A stretch of DNA of 64,000 nucleotides from Rhabditoides inermis (GCA_963966185.1 CAWZYM010000079.1:203501-267500), one strand, 5' to 3'. Counted from the stretch's first letter, positions 48,301 through 62,497 are shown. Notes: a model not told the origin generated them from the letters alone. Made by a program: numbers and translations.

Positions 48301-50640
48301 AATAAGAATATATTGAACACTGTTACTGATAAGCATTCTCTCCGACTCTCTGATGATTCACTCTCTCGGATGCACATAGGAGGCGCTCCGGCACGCTTCG
48401 CGCGCCTCCGCGGTCAAAGTCTATCAGTAGATCAGTAATAATAAGAATATATTGATCTCACTGTTACTGATATGAATTCTCTCCGACTGTCTGATATTTC
48501 ACTCTCTCGGATGCACATAGGATGCGCTGCGGCACGCTTCGCGCGCCTATGCGGTCAAAGTCTATCAGTAGATCAGTAATAATAAGAATATATTGATCAC
48601 TGTTACTGATATGAATTCTCTCCGACTGTCTGATATTTCACTCTCTCGGATGCACAAAGGAGGCGCTGCGGCACGCTTCGCGCGCCTCCGCGGTCAAAGT
48701 CAGTAGATCAGTAATAATAAGATTATATTGATCACTGTTACTGATACGCATTCTCTCCGACTCTCTGATATTTAACTCTCTCGGATGCACATAGGAGGCG
48801 GTCCGGCACGCTTCGCGCGCCTCCGCGGTCAAAGTCTATCAGTAGATCAGTAATAATAAAAATATATTGATCACTGTTACTGATATGCATTCTCTCCGAC
48901 TCTCTGATATTTAACTCTCTCGGATGCACATAGGAGGCGGTCCGGCACGCTTCGCGCGCCTCCGCGGTCAAAGTCTATCAGTAGATCAGTAATAATAAGA
49001 ATATATTGATCACTGTTACTGATATGCATTCTCTCCGACTCTCTGATATTTCACTCTCTCGGATGCACATAGGAGGCGCTCCGGCACGCTTCGCGCGTCT
49101 TCGCGTTCAAAGTCTATCAGTAGATCAGTAATAATAAGAATATATTGATCACTGTTACTTATATGCATTATCTCCGACTCTCTGATATTTCACTCTCTCG
49201 GATGCACAAAGGAGGCGCTCCGGCACGCTTCGCGCGCCTCCGCGGTCAAAGTCTATCAGTAGATCAGTAATAATAAAAATATATTGATCACTGTTACTGA
49301 TATGCATTCTCTCCGACTCTCTGATATTTAACTCTCTCGGATGCACATAGGAGGCGGTCCGGCACGCTTCGCGCGCCTCCGCGGTCAAAGTCTATCAGTA
49401 GATCAGTAATAATAAGAATATATTGATCACTGTTACTGATATGCATTCTCTCCGACTCTCTGATATTTCACTTTCTCGGATGCACATAGGAGGCGCTCCG
49501 GCACGCTTCGCGCGCCTCCGCGGTCAAAGTCTATCAGTAGATCAGTAATAATAAGAATATATTGAACACTGTTACTGATAAGCATTCTCTCCGACTCTCT
49601 GATGATTCACTCTCTCGGATGCACATAGGAGGCGCTCCGGCACGCTTCGCGCGCCTCCGCGGTCAAAGTCTATCAGTAGATCAGTAATAATAAGAATATA
49701 TTGATCTCACTGTTACTGATATGAATTCTCTCCGACTGTCTGATATTTCACTCTCTCGGATGCACATAGGATGCGCTGCGGCACGCTTCGCGCGCCTATG
49801 CGGTCAAAGTCTATCAGTAGATCAGTAATAATAAGAATATATTGATCACTGTTACTGATATGAATTCTCTCCGACTGTCTGATATTTCACTCTCTCGGAT
49901 GCACAAAGGAGGCGCTGCGGCACGCTTCGCGCGCCTCCGCGGTCAAAGTCAGTAGATCAGTAATAATAAGATTATATTGATCACTGTTACTGATACGCAT
50001 TCTCTCCGACTCTCTGATATTTCACTCTCTCGGATGCACATAGGAGGCGGTCCGGCACGCTCCGCGCGCCTCCGCGTTCAAACTCTATCAGTAGATCAGT
50101 AATTATAATAATACATTGATCACTGATACAGATATGCATTTTCTTATACTCTCTGATCTTTCACTTTCTCGTCATAAAATAACTACTCTACGATCATAGA
50201 CAGCCGGTCCGCGCGCCTTAGCGGTCAAATTCTATCAGTAGCTGGTTGTCAATGATTAGTTATCACGGATCTTATATTATAAAATCTCTACTCTCGCCTT
50301 TGATCATAGACAGCCGCTCAGCGCGCCTCCGCGCTCAAATTCTATTAGTAGCTGGTTGTCAATGATTAGTTATCACGGATCTAATATTATAAAATCTCTA
50401 CTCTCGCCTTTGATCATAGACAGCCGCTCCGCGCGCCTCCGCGGTCAAATTCGATCAGTAGCTGGTTGACAAAGATTAGTTATCACGGATCTAATATTAT
50501 AAATTATTTACTCTCGCCTATGATCATAGACAACCGCTCCGCGCGCCTCCGCGGCCAAATTCTATCAGTAGCTGGTTGACAATTATTATTTATTTCAGAT
50601 CCAAGTAGACTTTATAGTTGTCACTGATCTAATATTATAA
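45370..50640. repeat. A/B satellite array 3
   Basis: Type II lead-in, about 33 A monomers to about 50,100, then four or five B monomers (50,180-50,600). Two super-unit duplications are visible. A 413-bp repeat has its marker CATATAGAAAGCG at 46,201 and 46,614. A 1249-bp repeat has markers TTGAACACTG at 48,313/49,562 and TTGATCTCACTG at 48,452/49,701. One monomer near 47,930 has a 50-bp deletion. Serial minus-strand open frames of 60-140 codons are by-products of the 139-bp periodicity. Confidence 0.92.
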
Positions 50641-50656
50641 AATTCTTGAAAGAAAG

Positions 50657-50693
<37 letters not shown>

Positions 50694-50700
50694 AACGAAA
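50641..50700. repeat. GA-rich tract before C module 3
   Basis: Short AGAGAG run with AGAAAGACAGATAG and AAAGAAACGAAAAAAG flanks. Confidence 0.9.
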
Positions 50701-50740
50701 AAAGAGAGATGAGAAAAGGATGTGGTACTACAAAGTATTT

Positions 50741-51721
50741 AGCCTCGCCTCACTTCCCTGATCAAACATACAATGACGTGAGTGCATAATGTTTTATTGT
50801 ATGTGCTCAGAAAAAAAATTTGCACAGTTTGTTGGAGTGTGGTGAGCTGTTTCGTAGTGCGTGGTGATGTTCTCGCTCGATTGCACAATTGACTGTCTCT
50901 TTCTCTAACAGCAGACAGACTGGCAGCTGGCGCACTCTCACCTCGCCACACTCTCTCGTCGCGGGGCAATAAAGTGGCGTCGATTAGAGGAATTTAATTG
51001 ATAGCGGGCGTCAGAGGTCACAAAAAGATGCAAATTTTGGTAGAAGTGTAGTGGCCACCTATTTGCATGTTGTAGTAAAGGGAGATCTGACACGGTTGCC
51101 TAGTTTTCTTGAACAGCCCGCGACAACTGTTTGGTGTCGCCTCGCCTCGATTAAATCACTTCGTGAAAAGAAACCAGGAAGAATTATAAAAAGATTACGG
51201 GCCAATTTGTAGGTGAGGGAGTGTAGAGGAGTGACGTCGAAACCGTTTTTCGATAGCTGAAGTCTGCGATTCGCAGTACTCGTTCTTGTAAGGCCTACTC
51301 GATGCAACCGTTCAACGACCTAACCGTCTCTTCATCTGACACACTATTTCGCTCTTTTTTCTGTCTGACGCTCTCTGATTACGCGCTATTTCGTCGAATT
51401 TTCTTTAAGGCTCATAGCTCCGCGGATATGAGAGATAAAGGGCTGAAAATTGGAATCCTGCATCTCGGGACCGAGACCATCGGATCGATGTCACGTTTGG
51501 CTAGATAGGAGTAGTGGGTGGCGCGGTAGAGCGATGGACGGACGGACAAAAAGTGCGGAAACCATAGGGCATTTTGCACTTACACCCGACTAGCGCGCTT
51601 CGCGCGCTAGAAATATAGGTATAAAATAGAGGAGAATATTATCTATCGATTGATATAAAGATTGACTTGATATGTGCTCTGGAAGTGCTATTAGGAGCTG
51701 TGCTAGAAGTGCTGTTGTCAG
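50741..51721. repeat. C module, copy 3
   Basis: About 981 bp. Both octamers are intact (51,028-51,035 and 51,061-51,068). The 82-codon minus-strand frame is present (51,059-51,307) with several substitutions, and the hairpin lies at 51,590-51,610. An extra GGACAAAAAGTGCGGAAACC stretch sits in the GACGGACG tract. Followed by a type II lead-in. Confidence 0.9.
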
Positions 51722-53329
51722 TCTTCCAGTAGATGACTGATCTTTATTTATTTCCTTATTTTTTTATTTTCAGTAATTTTAAATAAATAGAAAGTGTCAC
51801 AGTCTATCTGGTTGATAGTATCTGGTTGACTGCTTTTCTACAGGTGTATTTACTATGTTCATAGAAGGCGCTCCGGCACGCTCCGCGGTCATAGCCTATC
51901 AGTATTTCAGATATAAAATTAATAATAAAATGATCACTGATACTGATATGCATTTTCTCTCACTCTCTGATATTTTACTCTCTCGTATGCACATAGAAAG
52001 CGCTCCGGCACGCTTCGCGCGCTTCCGCGGTCAAACTATATCAGTAGATCAGTAATTATAATAATACATTGATCACTGATACTGATATGCACTTTCTCCG
52101 ACTCTCTGATCTTTCACTCTCTCGTATGCACATAGAAAGCGCTCCGGCACGCTCCGCGCGCCTCCGCGGTCAAACTATATCAGTAGATCAGTAAAAATAA
52201 GAATATATTGATCACTGCTACGAATATGCATTTTATCCGACTCTCTGATCGTTCACTTTCTCTTATGCACATAGAAAGCGCTCCGGCACGCTCCGCGCGC
52301 CTCCGCGGTCAAAGTCGATCAGTAGATCAGTAATAATAATAATACATTGAGCACTGATACTGATATGCATTTTCTCCGACTCTCTGATCTCTCACTTTCT
52401 CGTATGCACATAGAAAGCGCTCCGGCACGCTTCGCGCGCCTCCGCGGTCAAAGCCGATCAGTAGATCAGTAATAATGAGAATATATTGATCACTGATACT
52501 GATATGCATTCTCTCCGACTCTCTGATATTTCACTCTCTCGGATGCACATAGGAGGCGCTCCGGCACGCTTCGCGCGCCTCCGCGGTCAAAGCCGATCAG
52601 TATATCAGTAATAATGAGAATATATTGATCACTGTTACTGATATGCATTCTTTCCGACTCTCTGATATTTCACTCTCTCGGATGCACATAGGAGGCGCTC
52701 CGGCACGCTTCGCGCGCCTCCGCGGTCAAAGTATATCAGTAGATCAGTAAAAATAAGAATATATTGATCACTGTTACTGATATGCATTCTCTCCGACTCT
52801 CTGATATTCCACTCTCTCGGATGCACATAGGAGGCGCTCCGGCACGCTTCGCGCGCCTCCGCGGTCAAAGTCTATCAGTAGATCAGTAATAATAAGAATA
52901 TATTGATCACTGTTACTGATATGCATTCTCTCCGACTCTCTGATATTTCACTTTCTCGTCATAAAATAACTACTCTACGATCATAGATAGCCGCTCCGCG
53001 CGCCTCCGCGGTCAAATTCTATCAGTAGCTGGTTGACAATGATTAGTTATCACAGATCTAATATTATAAAATCTCTACTCTCGCCTATGATCATAGACAG
53101 CCGCTTCGCGCGCCTCCGCGGTCAAATTCTATCAGTAGCTGGTTGACAATGATTAGTTATCACGGATCTAATATTATAAAATATTTACTCTCGCCTATAA
53201 TCATAGATAGCCGCTCCGCGCGCCTCAGCAGTCAAATCCTGTCAGTAGCTGGTTGACAATTATTATTTATTTTAGATCCAAGTAGACTTTATAGTTATCA
53301 CTGATCTAATATTATAAAATTCATGAAAG
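51722..53329. repeat. A/B satellite array 4
   Basis: Shortest complete array: type II lead-in, about eight A monomers (51,862-52,950), three B monomers (52,981-53,250) and a B-type terminal hybrid. It shows that monomer number is free to vary while lead-in, order and terminal hybrid are kept. Confidence 0.92.
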
Positions 53330-53365
53330 AAAGACAGATAGATAGAGAGAGAGAGAGAGACGAAA
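53330..53365. repeat. GA-rich tract before C module 4
   Basis: Short AGATAGATAGAGAGAGAGAG run followed by ACGAAAAAGGAGAGATGAG. Confidence 0.88.
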
Positions 53366-53405
53366 AAGGAGAGATGAGAAAAGGAGGTGGTACTACAAAG
53401 TATTT

Positions 53406-54372
53406 CGCCTCGCCTCACTTCCCTGATTGAACATACAATGACGTGAGTGCATAATGTTTTATTGTATGTGCTCAGAAAACAAAATTTGCACAGTTTGTTG
53501 GAGTGTGGTGAGCTGTTTTGTAGTGCGTGGTGATGTTCTCGCTCATTTGCACAATAGACTGTCTTTTTTCTCTGACATCAGACAGACTGGCAGCTGGCGC
53601 ACTCTCACCTCGCCACACTCTCTCGTCGCGGAGCAATAAAGTGGCGTCGATTAGAGGAATTTAATTGATAGCGGGCGTCAGAGGTCACAAAAAGATGCAA
53701 ATTTTGGTAGAAGTGTAGTGGCCACCTATATACATGTTGTAGTGAAGGGAGACCTTACACGGTTGCCTAGTTTTCTTGAACAGCTCGCGACAACTGTTTG
53801 GCGTCGCCTCGCCTCGACTAAATCACGTCGTGAAAGGAAACCAGGAGGATTTATTAAAAGATTACGGGCAGATTTGTAGGTGAGGGAGTGTAGAGGAGTG
53901 ACGTCGAAACCGTTTTTCGATAGCTGAAGTCTGCGATTCGCAGTACTCGTTCTTGTAAGGTCTACTCGCCGCACCCGATTCGTCAGTGACCCGTCTCTTC
54001 ATCTGACACACTATCTCGCTGCTTTTCTGTCTGACTCTCTCGGATTACGCGCTATTTCGTCGGACCTTCTTGAGCTTATAGCTCCGCGGATATGAGAGAT
54101 AAAGATCTGAAAATTGGAATCCTGCATCTCGGGACCGAGACCATCGGATCGATGTCACGTTTGGCTAGATAGGAGTAGTGGCTGGCGCGGTAGAGCGATG
54201 GACGTACGGAAACCATAGGGCATTTTGCACATACACCCGACTAGCGCGCTTCGCGCGCTAGAAATATAGGTAGAAAATAGAGGAGAAAATTATCTATCGA
54301 ATGATATATTGATTGACTTGATATGTGCTCTGGAAGTGCCATTAGGAGCTGTGCTAGAAGTGCTGTTGTCAG
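53406..54372. repeat. C module, copy 4
   Basis: About 967 bp. The 82-codon minus-strand frame is kept (53,726-53,974) and the hairpin lies at 54,241-54,261. The second octamer is mutated (ATATACAT). Followed by a type I lead-in like copy 1, so module and lead-in types go together. Confidence 0.9.
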
Positions 54373-54600
54373 AGCCTTTAAAAAATGAGTGATCTTTATT
54401 TTTTTTCTTGATTTTGAATTACAGTATTATCAAATGTTCGAACAGTGTCAATGTCTAACAGTATCTGGTTGATAATTTTTTGATTCTCGACTGATGTTAT
54501 CTTACCTATGCTCATATAAGGCGCTCCGGGATGCAGCCGAAGACTATCGGTATATGAGTGGTAACTATGTCATAACTAAACTACACTTTCCGTTTCTCCG

Positions 54601-54647
<47 letters not shown>

Positions 54648-56717
54648 TCTAGAAGGCGCTCCGGCACGCTACCGCGTGCCTCCGCGGTCAAAGCCTATCA
54701 GTAGATCAAAAATAATAATATATTGATCACTGATACTGTTTTGCATTTTCTCCGACTCTCTGATATTTCACTCTCTCGTATGCACATAGGAGGCGCTCCG
54801 GCACGTTCCGCGCGCCTTCGCGGTCAAAATCTATCAGTAGCTGGTTGACAATGATTAGTTATCACGGATCTAATATTATAAAAACTCTACTTTCGCCTTT
54901 GATCACAGACAGCCGCTCCGCGCGCCTCAGCGGTCAAATTCTATCAGTAGCTGGTTGACAATGATTAGTTATCACGAATCTAATATTATAAAATCTCTAC
55001 TCTCGCCTTTGATCACAAACAACCGCTCCGCGCGCCTCAGCGGTCAAATTCTATCAGTAGCTGGTTGACAATGATTAGTTATCACGGATCTATTATTATA
55101 AAACATCTACTCTCGCCTTTGATCACAAACAGCCGCTCCGCGCGCCTTAGCGGTCAAATTCTATCAGTAGCTGGTTGACAATGATTAGTTATCACGGATC
55201 TAATTCTATAAAATATCTACTCTCGCCTTTGATCACAGACAGCCGCTCCGCGCGCCTCAGCGGTCAAATTTTATCAGTAGCTGGTTGACAATGATTAGTT
55301 ATCACGGATCTAATATTATAAATCTCTACTCTCGCCTTTGATCACAGACAGCCGCTCCGCGCGCCTTAGCGGTCAAATTCTATCAGTAGCTGGTTGACAA
55401 TGATTAGTTATTACGGAATTAATATTATAAAATATCTACTCTCGCCTTTGATCACAGACAGCCGCTCCGCGCGCCTCAGCGGTCAAATTCTATCAGTAAC
55501 TGGTTGACAATGGTTATTTATCACGGATCTAATATTATAAAATATCTACTCTCGCCTTTGATCACAGACAGCCGCTCAGCGCGCCTCAGCGGTTAAGTTC
55601 TATCAGTAGCTGGTTGACAATGATTAGTTATCACGGATCTAATATTATGAAATATCTACTCTCGCCTTTGATCACAGACAGCCGCTCCGCGCGCCTTAGC
55701 GGTCAAATTCTATCAGTAGCTGGTTGACAATGATTAGTTATCACGGATCTAATATTATAAAATATCTACTCTCGCCTTTGATCACAGACAGCCGCTCCGC
55801 GCGCCTCAGCGGTCAAATTCTATCAGTAGCTGGTTGACAATGGTTATTTATCACGGATCTAATATTATAAAATATCTACTCTCGCCTTTGATCACAGACA
55901 GCCGCTCCGCGCGCCTCAGCGGTAAAGTTCTATCAGTAGCTGGTTGACAATGATTAGTTATCACGGATCTAATATTATAAAATATCTACTCTCGCCTTTG
56001 ATCACAGACAGCCGCTCCGCGCGCCTTAGCGGTCAAATTCTATCAGTAGCTGGTTGACAATGATTAGTTATCACTGATCTAATATTATAAAATATCTACT
56101 CTCGCCTTTGATCACAGACAGCCGCTCCGCGCGCCTTAGCGGTCAAGTTCTATCAGTAGCTGGTTGACAATGATTAGTTATCACGGATCTAATATTATAA
56201 AATATCTACTCTCGCCTTTGATCACAGACAGCCGCTCCGCGCGCCTCAGCGGTCAAATCCTATCAGTAGCTGGTTGACAATGATTAATTATCACGGATCT
56301 AATATTATAAAACATCTACTCTCGCCTACGATCATAGACAGCCGCTCCGCGCGCCTCCGCGGTCAAAGTATATCAGTATATCAGTAATAATAAGAATATA
56401 TTGATCACTGCTACTGATATGAATTTTATCCGACTCTCTGATTGTTCATTTTCTCGTATGCACATAGAAAGCGCTCCGGCACGCTTCGCGCGCCTCCGCG
56501 GTCAAAGCCGATCAGTAGATCAGTAATTATAATAATATATTGAACACTGATACTGATATGCATTCTTTCCTACTCTCTGATCTTTCACTCTCTCGTATGC
56601 ACATAGAGGGCGCTCCGGCACACTCCGCGGTAAAAGCCTATCAGTAGCTGGTTGACAATTTTTATTTATTAGAGATACAATCATAATTTATAGTTATCAC
56701 TGGTCCTATATTATAAA
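54373..56717. repeat. A/B satellite array 5
   Basis: Type I lead-in with a CT run at 54,602-54,646, two A monomers, about 14 B monomers (54,830-56,350) mostly of the GCGCCTCAGCGG or GCGCCTTAGCGG subtype, two A monomers and the terminal hybrid. The most B-rich array. Confidence 0.92.
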
Positions 56718-56720
56718 ATC

Positions 56721-56775
<55 letters not shown>

Positions 56776-56881
56776 CGAGAGAGAGATGGAGATAGAGAGA
56801 GAAAGAGAGAGGAAGAGAGGAAGAGAGGAAGAGAGGGAGAGAAAGAGAGAAAGAGAGAAAGAGAGAAAGAGAGAAAGAGAG

Positions 56882-56933
<52 letters not shown>

Positions 56934-56940
56934 GAAAAAG
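56718..56940. repeat. GA-rich tract before C module 5
   Basis: About 220 bp of GAGAGA with GGAAGAGA and AAAGAGAG sub-repeats, the longest of the GA tracts. Open frames across it encode only Ser/Leu/Phe runs. Confidence 0.93.
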
Positions 56941-56990
56941 AGAGAGATGAGAAAAGGAATTGGATGAAAAAAGGAGGTTACATAGTATTT

Positions 56991-57974
56991 CGCCTCGCCT
57001 CACTTCCCTGATTGAATATAGAATGACGTGAGTGCATATAGTATTGTTTTATTGTATGTGCTCAGAAAATAAAATTTGTACAGTTTGTTGGAATGTGGTG
57101 AGCTGTTTGGTAGTGCGTGGTGATGTTCTCGCTCATTTGCACAATTGACTGTCTCTTTCTCTGACATCAGACGGACTGGCAGCTGGCGCACTCTCACCTC
57201 GCCACACTCTCTCGTCGCGGGGCAATAAAGTGGCGTCGATTAGAGGAATTTAATTGATATCGGGCTTCAGAGGTCACAAAAATATGCAAATTTTGGTAGA
57301 AATGTAATGGCCACCTATTTGCATGTTGTAGTAAAGGGAGACCTTACACGGTTGCCTAGTTTTCTTGAACAGTCCGCGACAACTGTTTGGTGTCGCCTCG
57401 CCTCGAATAAATCACTTCGTGAAAGGAAACCAGGAGGAGTTATAAAAAGATTACGGGCAGATTTGTAGGTGAGGGAGTGTAGAGGAGTGACGTCGAAACC
57501 GTTTCTCGGAAGCTGGAGTCTGCGATTCGCAGTCCTCGTTCTTGTAAGGCCTACTCGATGCAACCGTTCAACCACCTACCCGTCTCCTCGCCTCACACAC
57601 TATTTCGCCCCTTTTGTGTCTGACTCTCTCTGATTACGCGCTATTTCGTCGGACTTTCTGGAGCTTATAGCTCCGCGGATATGAGAGATAAAGGGCTGAA
57701 AATTGGAATCCTGCATCTCGGGACCGAGACCATCGGATCGATGTCACGTTTGGCTAGATAGGAGTAGTGGGTGGCGCGGTAGAGCGATGGACGGACGGAA
57801 ACCATAGGGCATTTTGCACAGCCAGGCGCAGCGGGCGCTGCGACTAGCGCGCTTCGCGCGCTAGAAATATAGGTGTAAAACAGAGGAGAAAATTATCTAT
57901 CGATTGATATATAGATTGACTTGATATGTGCTCTGGAAGTGCTATTAGGAGCTGTGCTAGAAGTGCTGTTGTCA
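56991..57974. repeat. C module, copy 5
   Basis: About 984 bp. Minus-strand frames of 65 codons (57,000-57,197) and 86 codons (57,315-57,575) are present. A second hairpin (CGCAGCG-GG-CGCTGCG, 57,827-57,842) is inserted directly before the common hairpin (57,844-57,864). Confidence 0.9.
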
Positions 57975-60900
57975 GAGTCTTCCAGTAGATGACTTATCTT
58001 TTTTTGATTTCCTCATTTTTAATCTACAGTATTATCAAATATTCAGGAAGTGACGCAGTCTATCAGTAGCTGGTTGACAGTTACTGCTTTTCTACAGATA
58101 TTGTATTTACTATGCTCATAGAAGGCGCTTCGGCACGATGCCGCGTGCCTCCGCGGTCAAAGTCTATCAGTAGATCAGTAATAACAAGAATATATTGATC
58201 ACTGATACTGATTTGCATTTTCTCCGACTCTCTGATCTTTTACTCTTTCGTATGCACATAGAAGGCGCTCCGGCACGCTTCGCGCGCCTCCGCGGTCAAA
58301 GCCGATCAGTAGATCAGTAATTATAAAAAAAACATTGATCACTGATACTGATATACATTTTCTCCGACTCTCTGATCTTTCACACTTTCACTTTCTCGTA
58401 TGCACATAGAAAGCGCTCCGGCACGCTTCGCGCGCTTCCGCGGTCAAAGCCGATCAGTAGATCAGTAATTATAATAATATATTTATCACTGATACTGATA
58501 TGCGATCTCTTCTACTCTCTGATCTTTTACTCTTTCGTATGCGCATAGAGGGCGCTCCGGCACGCTTCGCGCGCCTCCGCGGTCAAGCCTATCAGTAGAA
58601 CAGTAATTATAATAATACATTGATCACTGATACTGATATGCATTTTCTCCGACTCTCTGATTTTTCACTCTCTCGTATGTACAAAGAAGGCGCTCCGGCA
58701 CGCTTCGCGCGCCTCCGCGGTCAAAGTCTATCAGTAGATCAGTAATAATAATAATATATTAATCACTGATACTGATATGCAATCTCTTCTACTCTCTGAT
58801 CTTTTACTCTTTCGTATGTACATAAAGGGCGCACCTCCGCGGTCAAAGCCGATCAGTAGATCAGTAATAATAATGAAATATTGATCGTTGATACTGATAT
58901 GCATTTTCTCCTACTCTCTGATTTTTCACTCTCTCGTATGTACATAAAAAGCGCTCCGGCACGCTTCCCGCGCCTCCGCGGTCCAAGCCGATCAGTAGAT
59001 CAGTAATTATAATAATATATTGATCACTGATACTGATATATAATCTCTTCTACTCTCGATCTTTTACTCTTTCGTATGCACATAGAGGGCGCTCCGGCAC
59101 GCTTCGCGCGCCTCCGCGGTCAAAGTCGATCAGTAGATCAATATATATTATCAGTAGCTGGTTGACAATTATTAGTTATCACGGATCTAATATCATAAAA
59201 TATCTACTCTCGCCTACGATCATAGATAGCCGCTCCGCGCGCCTCCGCGGTCAAAATCTATCAGTAGCTAGTTGACAATGATTAGTTATCACGGATCTAA
59301 TATTGTAAAATCTCTACTCTCGCCTTTGATCACAGACAGCCGCTCCGCGCGCCTCAGCGGTCAAACTCTATCAGTAGCTGGTTGACAATGATCAGTTATC
59401 ACGGATCTAATATTATAAAATCTCTACTCTCGCCTTTGATCACAGACAGCCGCTCCGCGCGCCTCAGCGGTCAAACTCTATCAGTAGCTGGTTGACAATG
59501 ATCATAGATAGCCGCTCCGCGCGCCTCCGCGGTCAAAATCTATCAGTAGCTAGTTGACAATGATTAGTTATCACGGATCTAATATTGTAAAATCTCTACT
59601 CTCGCCTTTGATCACAGACAGCCGCTCCGCGCGCCTCAGCGGTCAAACTCTATCAGTAGCTGGTTGACAATGATCAGTTATCACGGATCTAATATTATAA
59701 AATCTCTACTCTCGCCTTTGATCACAGACAGCCGCTCCGCGCGCCTCAGCGGTCAAACTCTATCAGTAGCTGGTTGACAATGATTAGTTATCACGGATCT
59801 AATATTATAAAATCTCTACTCTCGCCTTTGATCACAGACAGCCGCTCCGCGCGCCTCAGCGGTCAAACTCTATCAGTAGCTGGTTGACAATCATTAGTTA
59901 TCACGGATCTAATATAATAAAATCTCTACTTTCCCCTATGATCATAGACAGCCGCTCCGCGCGTCTCTGCGGTCAAACTCTATCAGGAGCTGGTTGACAA
60001 TGATCAGTTATCACGGATCTAATATTATAAAATCTCTACTCTCGCCTTTGATCACAGACAGCCGCTCCGCGCGCCTCAGCGGTCAAATTCTATCAGTAGC
60101 TGGTTGACAATGATAAGTTATCACGGATGTGATATTATAAAATCTTTACTCTCGCCTATGATCATAGACAGCCGCTCCGCGCGTCTCTGCGGTCAAATTC
60201 TATCAGTAGATCAGTTATAATGAGAATATATTGATCACTGCTACTGATATGAGTTTTCTCCGACTCTCTAAATTTTCACTTTCTTGTATGCACATAGAAA
60301 GCGCTCCGGCACGCTTCGCGCGCCTCCGCGCTCAAAGCCGTTCAGTATATCAGTAATTTTAATAAAACATTGATCACTGATACTGATATGCATTCTCTCC
60401 TACTCTCTGATATTTTTATTCTCTCGTATGCACATAAAAGGCGCTCCGGCACACTTCGCGCGCCTGCGCGCTCAAAGCCGTTCAGTATATCAGTAATTAT
60501 AATAAAACATTGATCACTGATACTGATCGGCATTCTCTCCTACTCTCTGATATTTTACTCTTTCGTATGCACATAGAGGGCGCTCCGGCACGCTTCGCGC
60601 GCCTCCGCGGTCAAGGCCGATCAGTAGATCAGTAATTATAAAAAAACATTGATCACTGATACTGATATGCCTTTTCTCCTACTCTCTGATTTTTTACTCT
60701 CTCGTACGCACATAGAAAGCGCTCCGGCACGCTTCGCGCGCCTTCGAGGCCAAAGCCGATCAGTAGAACCGTAATCATAATAATAGATTGATCACTGATA
60801 CTGATATGCATTTTCTCCGACTCTCTGATTTTTTACTCTTTCGTATGTACATAGAAGGCGCTCCGGCACGATTCGCGCGCCTCCGCGATCGAAGCCGATC

Positions 60901-62496
60901 AGTAGATCAGTAATTATAAAAATATACTGATCACTGATACTGATATGCCTTCTCTTCTACTCTCTGATTTTTTTACTCTTTCGTATGCACATAGAAGGCG
61001 CTCCGGCACGCTCCGCGCGCCTCCGCGGTCAAAGTATATCAGTAGATCAGTAATAATAAGAATATATTGATCACTGCTACTGATATTAATTTTTTGGTCT
61101 CTCTGTTTTTTTTACTTTCTCGGATGCACAAATAAAGCGCTCCGGCACGCTTCGCGCGCCTCCGCGGTCAAAATAGATCAGTATATCAGTAATTATAATA
61201 ATACATTGATCACTGATATTGATATGCATTTTCTCCGACTCTCTGATCTTTTACTCTTTCGTTTGCACATAGAGGGCGCTCCGGCACGCTTCGCGCGCCT
61301 CCGCGGTCAAAGTCGATCAGTATATCAGTAATTATAATAATACATTGATCACTGATACTGATATGCATTTTCTCCGACTCTCTGATCTTTTACTCTTTCG
61401 TTTGCACATTGAGGGCGCTCCGGCACGCTTCGCGCGCCTCCGCGGTCAAAGTCGATCAGTAGGTCAGTATTTATGATAATACATTGATCACTGATACTGA
61501 TATGCATTTTCTCCGACTCTCTGATCTTTTACTCTTTCGTTTGCACATTGAGGGCGCTCCGGCACGCTTCGCGCGCCTCCGCGGTCAAAGTCGATCAGTA
61601 GGTCAGTATTTATGATAATACATTGATCACTGATACTGATATGCATTTTCTCCGACTCTCTGATCTTTTACTCTTTCGTTTGCACATTGAGGGCGCTCCG
61701 GCACGCTTCGCGCGCCTCCGCGGTCAAAGTCGATCAGTAGATCAGTATTTATAATAATACATTGATCACTGAAACTGATATGCAATCTATTCTACTCTCT
61801 GATCTTTTACTCTTTCGTATGCACATAGAAGGCGCTCCGGCACGCTTCGCGCGCCTCCGCGGTCAAAGTCGATCAGTATATCAGTAATTATAATAATGCA
61901 TTGATCAATGATATTGATATGCATTTTTTCCGACTCTCTGATCTTTCACTCTTTCGTTTGCACATAGAGGGCGCTCCGGCACGCTTCGCGCGCCTCCGCG
62001 GTCAAAGCCGATCAGTATATCAGTAATTATAATAATACATTGATCACTGATACTGATATGCATTTTCTCCGACTCTCTGATCTTTTACTCTTTCGTTTGC
62101 ACATTGAGGGCGCTCCGGCACGCTTCGCGCGCCTCCGCGGTCAAAGTCGATCAGTAGATCAGTAAATAAAATAATACATTGATCACTGATACTGATATGC
62201 ATTTTCTCCGACTCTCTGATCTTTTATTCTTTCGTTTGCACATTGAGGGCGCTCCGGCACGCTTCGCGCGCCTCCGCGGTCAAAGTCGATCAGTAGATCA
62301 GTAAATAAAATAATACATTGATCACTGATACTGATATGCATTTTCTCCGACTCTCTGATCTTTTATTCTTTCGTTTGCACATGGAGGGCGCTCCGGCACG
62401 TTTCGCGGTGAAAGCCTATCAGTTGCTGGTTGACAATTACTATTTATTATAGATACAAGTATAATTTATAGTTATCACTGGTCTAATATTTTAAAA
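57975..62496. repeat. A/B satellite array 6
   Basis: Mixed lead-in, about eight A monomers (58,115-59,150), about ten B monomers (59,150-60,200) and about sixteen A monomers to 62,420. The B part contains a truncated monomer at about 59,490-59,500 (TTGACAATG joined directly to ATCATAGATAGCCGC), where the block from about 59,220 is repeated. Ends in the A/B hybrid. Confidence 0.92.
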
Positions 62497-62497
62497 T

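Noticed and set aside
46429..49388. Repeated minus-strand frames (HISNSDQYILIITDLLIDFD type)
   Set aside because: Created by the 139-bp satellite period; the same monomers elsewhere carry stops, and frames break at monomer-length variants.
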